A model generated the notes under the pieces. That model saw nothing but the letters and a program-made list of their open reading frames with translations, was not told the origin of the DNA and ran no database searches. Source: Actinomycetes bacterium (GTDB lineage: Bacteria > Actinomycetota > CALGFH01). Taken from it: a DNA stretch of 9,437 nucleotides. The position numbers were made by a program, and so were the translations under genes. Location of the stretch: NCBI GenBank assembly GCA_030146615.1, contig JASLBL010000194.1, positions 1 to 9,437 of the forward strand, written 5' to 3'. Shown here piece after piece: positions 4,244 to 9,437 of this stretch. The first letter of the stretch is position 1. Each line of letters begins with the position of its first letter.

Positions 4244-5629
4244 TCAGGCGTGCCCGCGGGGTTGGTTTTCCCTCCGGTTTCCCTCCGCCCGACGCCCCGC
4301 CGACACTATTAGCCCCGCCTGGGCCGCCCGCGCCGCGGGACCGAACATCCCCTCGATTACCCCGGCCAGCCGGGGCGCGGTCTGGGGAAGCTGGTGGATG
4401 TACACCCGCTGGGCAAGCGCACCGCCGTCGGCGTGGCGCAGCTGGGCGGCGATGATGCTCGCCGGTTCTCTTTGGGCTGCCATGGCTGAGGCTAGGGCAT
4501 GGCGCAGCAGGTGCGGGTGGGCGGCCAGCCCAACCTTCGCCGCCAAGCGGGCGAAGGCACGGCTGGCATGGTTGGGGTTGACCGGCGTGCCGCGCTCGGT
4601 GCGGAACACCAGGTCGAGCTCGACCGGGTGGGGTGGCCGGCCCGGTTCCACCCAGCGCAGCTCGATCGTGGCGGGCTGGCCCACGGCCAGGCGGAGCCGG
4701 AGTTGTTCATGGCGGTGATGGCGCAGCGTCTGGACGGCGAACGGTGGCAGGGTGAGGATGGCGTTGCTGGCCGCGGACTTGACCGGCCCGACGGCCAGCT
4801 CCCCGCGCCGACCGCCGGCGTCGCCATCACCGGGGCTGGCGTCGGGGAGGACGGCGGGGTCGACGATGGTGAGGGCCTGTCGGAACCGGACCGTGCCGGC
4901 GTCCAAGTCCAGGTCGGCCCATTCCAGGCCACACAGCTCGCCGTTGCGGGCGCCGGTCGCCGCGGCCAGCACCGTCCAGGGGCCAAGCCATGGCGAGGGG
5001 CTGTGGTCGGCGGCGTCCAGCAGCACCGCGACCTGGTTGGGGGCCAGCGCCACCGCCTCGCGGTGGGGGCGTGGCGGTGGGGTGGCATGCTTGGCGACGT
5101 TGCGGGGTATCAGCCGCCAGCTGACCGCCTGCTCGAGGCTGCGGTGCAGGCAGCGGTGGACGGCCAAGATGTGCTGGGGGGCGAGCCCGCCCGGTTTGCC
5201 GTCCTGGCGTCCGCCGACGGCCAGCTGGTCGTAGATGGCCTGGACCTGCAGTGGCTCCAGGGCCTTGAGGAGCTGGGGGCCGATGTAGGGGCGCACGTGA
5301 TGGGCGAGCAGGGCGCGGTAGCGGGCGACCGTCCGGGCCCGAAGGGTCGTCTGGATGTGGGCGAGCCAGCGGTCCAGGTACTGGTTGAAGGTGAGTTTGG
5401 CCGGGTCGAGGGTGATGCCGTGGTTGCGGCGGGCTAGCGCCTCGGCCAGGGCGGCCTCGGCTTGGGCGCGGGTGGGGTAGCCGCCCAGGGCCTGGAATCG
5501 GCGGGTGCCGTCGGGGTGGCGGGGTAGCTCGAGGCGCGGGTACCAGCGGATGCAGCGGCCCGAGCACTTGCCGGCCGCCTTGGGGTGGCCCTTGACGCAT
5601 TTGCGTTGCAGGTTGCCGCGGCTAGTCAT
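4244..5629 (-). CDS. int: Tyrosine site-specific recombinase (integrase)
   Basis: A 461-residue integrase with a complete domain set. Residues 1-70 form a DNA-arm-binding region with a C11-H15-C22-C26 cluster, ending GGYPTRAQAEAALAEAL. The core-binding SAM-like domain is about 78-175 (LTFNQYLDRWLAHIQTTLRA). The catalytic domain is about 190-435. Catalytic residues are R228 (ATGARNGEL), K284 (GPVKSA), H373 and R376 (HLLRH), H399 (LRHA, normally LGHA) and the nucleophile Y410 (RVYIHQLP). The family integrates and excises mobile elements by cutting and rejoining DNA at att sites. ATG 5629 overlaps the upstream excisionase-type gene by 8 bases (ATGACTAG), so the two are probably translationally coupled. 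The tRNA-Tyr-like sequence beyond its 3' end suits an int-att arrangement. Its last residues are basic, Asn/Arg rich and partly duplicated at 3983. It appears intact. Confidence 0.93.
   Translation of the reverse strand: MTSRGNLQRKCVKGHPKAAGKCSGRCIRWYPRLELPRHPDGTRRFQALGGYPTRAQAEAALAEALARRNHGITLDPAKLTFNQYLDRWLAHIQTTLRARTVARYRALLAHHVRPYIGPQLLKALEPLQVQAIYDQLAVGGRQDGKPGGLAPQHILAVHRCLHRSLEQAVSWRLIPRNVAKHATPPPRPHREAVALAPNQVAVLLDAADHSPSPWLGPWTVLAAATGARNGELCGLEWADLDLDAGTVRFRQALTIVDPAVLPDASPGDGDAGGRRGELAVGPVKSAASNAILTLPPFAVQTLRHHRHEQLRLRLAVGQPATIELRWVEPGRPPHPVELDLVFRTERGTPVNPNHASRAFARLAAKVGLAAHPHLLRHALASAMAAQREPASIIAAQLRHADGGALAQRVYIHQLPQTAPRLAGVIEGMFGPAARAAQAGLIVSAGRRAEGNRRENQPRGHA
4267..4296. repeat. 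Direct repeat copy 2 (within the integrase 3' end)
   Basis: Partner of 3983-4012, 284 bases apart in the same orientation. It encodes the end of the integrase (RRAEGNRREN, about residues 446-455). This arrangement is what remains when a second integrase end, or an attachment site that includes the gene end, sits in tandem. Confidence 0.75.
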
Positions 5630-5855
5630 CACCACTGGCGGTCGGTGGGGTGGCCGATGCCAGGAGGTCCAGCAGGGCGTGTCTGGGGATGCGGATGCTG
5701 CGGCCGATGCGGACCGCGCCCAGTTCGCCCCGGGCGACGGCCTGGTAGAGCTGGTTGCGCCCGACTCGCAGGATCGTCGCGGCCTCCCGGACGGTGAGCA
5801 CCTCGGGCAACGTGGCCAGGGCGCTGCTGGAGGAGCCTGCGTGGTTCGGGGGCAC
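5622..5855 (-). CDS. xis: Excisionase-type helix-turn-helix protein
   Basis: The core reads LPEVLTVREAATILRVGRNQ followed by LYQAVARGELGAVRIGRSIR and IPRHALLDLLA. This is the HTH_17/excisionase signature: a helix-turn-helix with a wing ending in (I/V)RIGRSIRIPR. Such proteins bend DNA at att sites to direct excision, and often regulate int. It ends TASGDD, with its TAG inside the start of int. The start is uncertain. GTG 5855 gives 77 residues but has no good RBS. TTG 5810 trims it to the HTH. ATG 6041 in the same frame gives 139 residues with a Pro-rich N-terminus lacking family similarity. Gene order xis-int on one strand is typical of actinobacterial integrative elements. Confidence 0.82.
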   Translation of the reverse strand: MPPNHAGSSSSALATLPEVLTVREAATILRVGRNQLYQAVARGELGAVRIGRSIRIPRHALLDLLASATPPTASGDD

Positions 5856-6442
5856 GGTTGGGGAGGATGGTCGGGCAGGTGGGCGGTGGCCAGGATCGGG
5901 GGTGGGTGGCCATTTTTGCTCCTGGACGCGTCGTGCTGTGGCCGGCGGCGGCCGGCCTTCCCCGTGGTCGTCGGCTGGGGTGGGACCATACCTCGATCCC
6001 GCGTCCAGGTGTGGGGCGTTTTCCCTGGTTGGAGGGCTCATCGTGCACCTGTTGGGTGGCGGGTGAAGGAGAGGCGAGCGGACGGTAGGGTTCTCGCCGG
6101 ACGGTCGCCGGGGGTGGCCGATGCCGGTGCTGGTGCCGACGTGATGAGGCGGGTATGGCCTCGGCTTGTTCGGTTCAGCCATAGGATCGGCTCTAGGTCT
6201 GGGTGAGGTCTTCACACCTCTATAACCTGGGTCGCACCTTCCGGTCTGGGACACAGGAGCGTCAACGGTGCTGAGCTGCCCAACTCTGCAGGGGGTGGTA
6301 CACAGCGCAGCAGTGGCTCGCCTCGGCGGGTAAGGCTTCGTTGTTGGAACAACCGGCCCCTGTCTAGGGGGACATCCGGCCCGACACGGAATCATAGTGG
6401 AGCATCCGGTAATAGAACGGCCGCCCGGGTTCTCCGCCGGCC
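5856..6442. other. 587 bases upstream of xis with no supported gene
   Basis: A minus-strand frame stays open from the xis gene up to 6473, but the extra residues are Pro/Arg-rich low-complexity sequence typical of non-coding GC-rich DNA. Visible structures are GAGGT-N6-ACCTC with TATAAC just right of it (about 6206-6228), a GTTGTT-GG-AACAAC palindrome (6340-6353), and CCCCT-GTCT-AGGGG (6357-6370). These could be control sites of the divergent xis and HEAAH genes, or debris. The minus strand at about 6365-6430 encodes GRPFYYRMLHYDSVSGRMSP before a stop, possibly another gene scrap. Confidence 0.4.
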
Positions 6443-6899
6443 ATGGCGGAATCAGGCCAGGAGGCCACGCCATGGCCGCCGCATTTGGTTGATCGCGCCG
6501 CTGCTAGTCGTCTGGTCGCTGTCTTGGAACACGCTTGGGCCGCCATCCGCATTCACCACCCCGACGTCCCCCCGGTCGTCAGCGTGGGTCGCCTCGGGTA
6601 GGAACCCCCGCAGCCGGCGGCTGAATCTGGGCGCTTTGGCGCTGGCCGCTGGCAACTCACCGACCAGGCCACCGACCGGGCCGCGCTGGAGGCCTTCGCC
6701 GGTGACCAGCACCTCGGCCCGGTCGACGTGCTCGGCACCCTGCTGCACGAGGCCGCCCACGGCCTCGCGCATGCTCGCAAGATCAGCGACTCCAGCCGCC
6801 AAGGCCGCTACCACAACCGCCGCTACGCCACCCTCGCCGGCGAGCTCGGCCTCGACGTGGCCCACCTGGACCCCATCGGCTGGTCGGCTACCAGCGTGA
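6443..6899 (+). pseudogene. HEAAH metalloprotease-like (SprT-like) protein, interrupted
   Basis: One frame from ATG 6443 reads through an in-frame TAG at 6599-6601. Before the stop it has LVAVLEHAWAAIRIHHPDVP and PVVSVG. After it come RFGAGRWQLTD, then a segment including VDVLGTLLHEAAHGLAHARK, then SSRQGRYHNRRYATLAGELG and HLDPIGWSATSV. HEAAH is a zinc-metalloprotease HExxH motif. The HEAAHGLA..R...DTSRQGRYHN.RY pattern is one I associate with SprT-like proteins carried on actinobacterial plasmids and integrative elements; their role is unknown. Breaks are the TAG, plus loss of the C-terminus where the IS begins at 6897. The frame is unchanged across the TAG, so this is a nonsense change, not an indel. 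No clear RBS precedes the ATG. The gene could be cargo of the int/xis element. Confidence 0.75.
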
Positions 6900-6912
6900 A
6901 GGGTACGCAAAC
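6897..6912 (+). repeat. IS left terminal inverted repeat
   Basis: TGAAGGGTACGCAAAC matches the reverse complement of 8073-8088 at 15 of 16 bases. The same GGGTGCGCAAAC core opens the truncated copy at 2457. Confidence 0.85.
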
Positions 6913-6998
6913 TCATACGAGCCCCGTGAGCTGCCGGTTTGCATTGGACTCGGCTCGGTAGCGTGAGGCCTCTTTCGAACCTTCGGAGGCCCTCCGGG

Positions 6999-8068
6999 AT
7001 GCTGTCGAACCTTGCCTACCTGACCCTGTGTCGTTCCATCCAGCTGCTCGCGCTGGCAGCCCGCGGTGATGCCGTCAAGGACCTGGAGATCGTGGTGCTG
7101 CGTCACAGCTTGCGGTCTTGCGTCGCCAGATCCCGCGTCCCAGGCTGGAACCGGCCGACCGGGCCCTGCTCGCCGCGGTCAGCCGCGTCCTGCCCAGAGC
7201 CCGCTGGTCCTGCTTCTTCGTCCAGCCGGAGACGCTGTTGCGCTGGCACCGCCGGCTGGTCGCCGGCGCGTGGGCCTTCCCGTATCGCCAGACCGGCCGA
7301 CCACCACTGGACCACCATATCCAGCAGCTGATCGTCCGCCTCGCCGCGGAGAACCCGCGGTGGGGCTACCAGCGCATCAAGGGCGAGCTCCTCCGGCTTG
7401 GCGTGCGGGTCTCGGCCACCGCGATCCGAACCACGCTCCGCCGCCACCGGCTGGACCCGGCGCCGCGGCGGGCGAGCAAGAGCTGGCCGGCGTTCGTGCG
7501 CCAGCAGGCCGCTGGCATCGTGGCCTGTGACTTCTTCACCGTCGACACGGTGTGGCTGCGAAGGCTGTATGGGCTGTTATTTATCGAACTCGACACCAGA
7601 CGGGTCCACCTCGCCGGAGTCACTGCCCACCCGAACGGCACGTGGGTCGCTCAGCAAGCCCGCAACCTGCTGATCCGAGGCGAGCGGGAACGACAGGTGC
7701 GCTTTGTACTGCGCGACCACGACACGAAGTTCTCCCGCAGCTTCGACGACGTGTTCCGCTCACAGGGTGGGGAAGTGCTGGTGACTCCGGTCCGAGCGCC
7801 CAAGGCGAACGCGTATGCGGAGCGTTGGATCCGTACGGTGCGGGCCGAGTACCTGGACTGGCTGCTGATCCTCGGGCGCAACCACCTTGACCAGGTCCTG
7901 CGGGTCTACGTCCAGCATTACAACGGCCACCGGCCCCACCGCGCACTCGGGCTGCAAGCGCCAGATTCGCCGGCCCGGCCGACCATCCCCAGGGAGGATC
8001 ATGGAGGCACGGTGCATCGACGCGACCTGCTCGGCGGTTTGCTTCACGAGTACCGGCGAGCTGCATGA
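6999..8068 (+). pseudogene. DDE integrase-core transposase with a one-base deletion
   Basis: ATG 6999 has GGAGG 9 bases upstream and opens MLSNLAYLTLCRSIQLLALA. After VVLRH (7104-7106) one C is missing relative to the related copy at 2554 (HHQLTVLRR), so the frame shifts. The main frame, from about 7118 to TGA 8066-8068, then carries the rest. In that 316-codon frame, the HTH-like region includes PRWGYQRIKGEL. The catalytic triad is D138 (VACDFF), D200 (RDHDTKF) and E235 (NAYAERW), with 34 residues between D and E. The C-terminal HYNGHRPHRAL motif follows. Transposases of this fold cut and join IS ends. No slippery heptamer is seen at the shift, and the copy at 2554 is in frame there, so a mutation or sequencing error is likelier than programmed frameshifting. 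Confidence 0.85.
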
Positions 8069-8072
8069 ACGC

Positions 8073-8088
8073 GTTTGCGCACCCTTCA
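8073..8088 (+). repeat. IS right terminal inverted repeat
   Basis: GTTTGCGCACCCTTCA is the inverted partner of 6897-6912. The same ending recurs at 410-422 (with a 2-base deletion) and at about 8248-8263. Confidence 0.85.
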
Positions 8089-8142
8089 GGCCTCCTCAGA
8101 GGGCCGCCGTCGCGGCGTCGGCTTCACGCCAGCCCCTGCAGG

Positions 8143-8244
8143 CGACCCACCGACAAGGTGGTGCTCGGTGAGAATCAGCAAGGCAGGGTCCGTCGACACG
8201 ATCTGCTCGGCGGACTCCTGCACGAGTACCGGTCAGCTGCATGA
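8143..8244 (+). pseudogene. Transposase C-terminal tail, second copy in tandem
   Basis: The frame reads PTDKVVLGENQQGRVRRHDL followed by LGGLLHEYRSAA and TGA at 8242-8244. The last 17 residues match the ends of the transposases at 241-405 and 6999-8068. It is followed by a right terminal repeat ending TTCA at 8263. It lies just 175 bases beyond the right end of the near-complete IS, in the same orientation. Upstream homology fades before about 8143. Confidence 0.8.
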
Positions 8245-8260
8245 ACGCCTTACGCACCCT

Positions 8261-8601
8261 TCAGGTCGGGGCCAGCGGCGTCAGTCCGAACGGGACCGGC
8301 GCCGGCGCCTCGGCCAGGAGCCGCCGGGTGGTGGCCAACCCCCAGCCGTCGAGGTCGCCGTCCGGTCGGAGGATCCGCGCAGGCCGCCGTACCGCTCGAC
8401 CGTCGGCGCCCACCGTTCGCGTTGCTGCACGCCCGGGGAGAGGAGCAGGCAGTCGGGGTCGTTGACCCAGAAGCGGCCGTGCTGCCAGGCTCGGCCGACC
8501 ACCGAGAGGGCGGCGGCGCGCTGCAAGGGTCGCGACTGGTCGCCGTCGGGCGGCTCGAAGCAGCGGTCGATGTCAGGCCCGACCCAGTCACGCGCAACCG
8601 G
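8261..8601 (-). pseudogene. Alpha-galactosidase (GH36) C-terminal fragment, frameshifted
   Basis: The minus strand reads PVARDWVGPDIDRCFEPPDG, then RAAALSVVGRAWQHGRFWVN, then DPDCLLLSPGVQ and VERYGGLRGSSD. Near 8363-8367 one base appears lost, and the frame switches to PDGDLDGWGLATTRRLLAEA, then a tail ending LTPLAPT and TGA. I recognise the HGR(F/W)W.NDPDC and SSDP motifs from the C-terminal part of GH36 alpha-galactosidases, which release galactose from oligosaccharides. The N-terminal domain and catalytic aspartates are absent. The TGA at 8263 is formed by the IS terminal repeat (TGAAGGG), so the true C-terminus may also be lost. It lies downstream of a sugar isomerase on the same strand, consistent with a former sugar-use operon. 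Confidence 0.7.
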
Positions 8602-8771
8602 TTGTCGGGGCAGCTTCCCCGCGCGGGTCCTGGGCCGCCAGGTAGTGGAGCTTCACGGCTAGCTGCTGGATGGCACCGATCAGGGTGTCGTGGGTCCGCT
8701 CGATCGGCTCTTGGATACCGGACCACGAGCCCGTCCACGAACTCGGTCAGTCGTACACGCTCGCCTCGCAT
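8588..8771 (-). pseudogene. Small hypothetical gene with a one-base insertion
   Basis: ATG 8771 has the purine-rich AAGGGACGGGG just upstream and starts 15 bases after the isomerase stop, so the two form an operon. The frame reads MRGERVRLTEFVDGLVVR. An extra base at 8717 shifts into IQEPIERTHDTLIGAIQQLA followed by VKLHYLAAQDPRGEAAP and TTGCA with TGA (8588-8590). The second part has strong codon bias and looks like one long amphipathic helix. The product would be about 60 residues. No family recognised. Its last codons overlap the start of the GH36 scrap in another frame, suggesting that the two were joined by deletion. Confidence 0.45.
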
Positions 8772-8786
8772 GACCCCGTCCCTTGG

Positions 8787-9437
8787 TCACGCATGGGTCA
8801 GGAAGCTGCCGCGCACGGCGCGGACGGCCTCGCGGCCGGGCAGAGCCCACAGCTCCCGGTTGAAGATCTCCACCTCGACCGGGCCGCGGTAGCCGGCCGC
8901 CTCCGCCGCCTCGCGTATGCGGCGCACCTGGACGATCCCGTCGCCCGGCAGGCCGCGGCCGTGCAGCGGCTCAGCCGGCATGGGCGAGAGCCAGTCGCAC
9001 ACCTGGAGTGCGAGGATGCGCTCGCCGGCCCGGGCCAGCTGTCGCCAGAGATCTGGATCCCACCACAGGTGGAATGTGTCGACCGTCACACCGACCCCCT
9101 CGTCGATCCGCTCGGCCAGGTCCAAGGCCTGCGCCATGGTGACGATCACCGAGCGGTCGGCGGCGAACACCGGATGCATCGGCTCGATCGCGAGCCGGAC
9201 CTCACGCTCCCGTGCATACGGGGCCAGGGCCGCGATGCCGTCGGCCACCATGCCGCGGGCGCGGTCGAGATCCCGGTCGACCATGCCGCCGCAGACCAGC
9301 ACGAGCACGCCGGTGCCGAGCGCGGCGGCCTCGTCCACGGCACGGCGGTTGTCGTCCATCCGGGCGCGTCGCTCGGTCCCGGTCGGCGCGGCGAAGAACC
9401 CGCCGCGGCACAGGCTGGACACGGTCAGCCCGGCATC
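8787..9437 (-). CDS. Sugar phosphate isomerase/epimerase (AP endonuclease 2-type TIM barrel), 5' end outside window
   Basis: The frame is open from the window edge (DAGLTVSSLCRGGFFAA) to TGA at 8787-8789, about 216 residues. Features of the xylose isomerase-like TIM-barrel family are visible. REVRLAIEPMHPVF carries the first metal-binding Glu. GVTVDTFHLWWDPDLW carries the Asp/His pair. ILALQVCDWLSP and HGRGLPGDG form a later metal/phosphate loop, and GPVEVEIFNRELWALPG carries the final Glu. These cytoplasmic enzymes use a divalent metal to isomerise or epimerise sugars and inositols; the substrate cannot be told from sequence. About 60-70 N-terminal residues would lie beyond the window. It appears intact in the visible part and leads a minus-strand operon whose later genes are broken. 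Confidence 0.88.
   Translation of the reverse strand, partial: DAGLTVSSLCRGGFFAAPTGTERRARMDDNRRAVDEAAALGTGVLVLVCGGMVDRDLDRARGMVADGIAALAPYAREREVRLAIEPMHPVFAADRSVIVTMAQALDLAERIDEGVGVTVDTFHLWWDPDLWRQLARAGERILALQVCDWLSPMPAEPLHGRGLPGDGIVQVRRIREAAEAAGYRGPVEVEIFNRELWALPGREAVRAVRGSFLTHA

Larger units (their letters stand above)
6897..8088 (+). mobile_element. Near-complete insertion sequence, 1192 bp, with 16-bp terminal repeats
   Basis: TGAAGGGTACGCAAAC at 6897-6912 and its inverted partner at 8073-8088 differ at one base. Between them lie a 100-base leader and one DDE transposase gene that ends 4 bases before the right repeat. I see no obvious target-site duplication: the left flank ends CCAGCG and the right begins GGCCTC. 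The element interrupts the 3' end of the HEAAH pseudogene. Partial relatives lie at 241-422, 2457-2850 and 8143-8263, all in the same orientation. The single-ORF layout and integrase-core protein suggest IS481- or IS3-related elements; the exact family is not assigned. Confidence 0.85.

Noticed and set aside
4499..5437. A 312-residue plus-strand ORF
   Set aside because: It is the mirror of the integrase coding strand in a GC-rich genome and shows no independent motif.
4244..5989. A 581-residue version of the integrase starting at 5989
   Set aside because: The first 120 residues are Pro/Arg-rich, lie antisense-like over the xis region, and have no integrase similarity. ATG 5629, overlapping the xis stop, gives a normal 461-residue integrase.
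6206..6228. TATAAC beside a GAGGT-N6-ACCTC palindrome as a promoter-operator
   Set aside because: No matching -35 box lies at a normal distance and the stem is only 5 bp. It is mentioned in the intergenic entry but not called.
1304..6426. The shared 14-mer TAGAACGGCCGCCC at 1304-1317 and 6413-6426
   Set aside because: The similarity does not extend beyond a few bases on either side and encodes the short peptide GRPFY in both. It is too short to call a repeat.
5622..6473. A 283-residue form of the excisionase
   Set aside because: The N-terminal 200 residues are Pro/Arg-rich with no similarity to HTH proteins. Only the last 70-80 residues form the recognisable gene.
1..9437. CRISPR arrays, rRNA genes, replication origin, toxin-antitoxin pair or defence genes
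   Set aside because: No regularly spaced repeats, rRNA-like sequence, iteron array or recognisable TA/defence domains were seen on either strand.

Overview
The window comes from a high-GC actinobacterium. The evidence is strong G/C bias at third codon positions, GTG and TTG starts, a BldC-like regulator, a GAF-ANTAR remnant, an actinobacterial-type int/xis pair and a GH36 relic. No genus is assigned. This is an accessory, decaying stretch: about half of the recognisable genes are truncated, frameshifted or interrupted.

Layout. Bases 1-98 are the tail of an unidentified protein. Bases 111-422 hold two transposase C-terminal scraps facing opposite ways, joined at a 12-bp inverted repeat. The right-hand scrap abuts a GAF-ANTAR gene (412-903) that has lost its N-terminal part. 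A cysteine-rich orphan protein lies on the minus strand (1034-1477). After about 550 bases with no convincing gene comes a group of three very short plus-strand ORFs (2023-2458), ending in a 12-bp perfect hairpin that touches the left end of a truncated IS copy (2457-2850). Next come a complete cold-shock protein gene (2991-3200, minus) with RBS and terminator, and, divergently, a complete BldC-like gene (3629-3829, plus) with a striking hairpin in front of it.

Bases 3980-6900 look like the remains of an integrative element. A tRNA-Tyr-like sequence (about 4111-4203) lies next to the 3' end of a tyrosine integrase with all catalytic residues (4244-5629, minus). The integrase overlaps an excisionase-type HTH gene by 8 bases. 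A near-copy of the last 30 bases of the integrase lies 284 bases away, on the other side of the tRNA-like sequence. Further out is a pseudogene of an HEAAH metalloprotease-like protein (6443-6899, plus) with an in-frame TAG. A near-full-length IS (6897-8088) cuts off its 3' end. Its DDE transposase has one base deleted early in the gene.

The right end holds another transposase tail (8143-8263) whose terminal repeat abuts a frameshifted alpha-galactosidase (GH36) fragment (minus). Then come a frameshifted small gene and the 3' part of a sugar phosphate isomerase/epimerase (8787-9437, minus). These minus-strand pieces look like the decayed edge of a carbohydrate-use operon.

Four of the five transposase scraps belong to one IS family with ends TGAAGGGTRCGCAAAC. 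Four of the five IS ends examined lie against a stem-loop in the flanking DNA. No intact novel defence or biosynthetic system can be claimed. The most unusual items are the hairpin-flanked IS ends, the hairpin before the BldC-like gene, the tRNA-Tyr/int/xis module with its duplicated integrase tail, the cysteine-rich orphan and the cassette of tiny ORFs.
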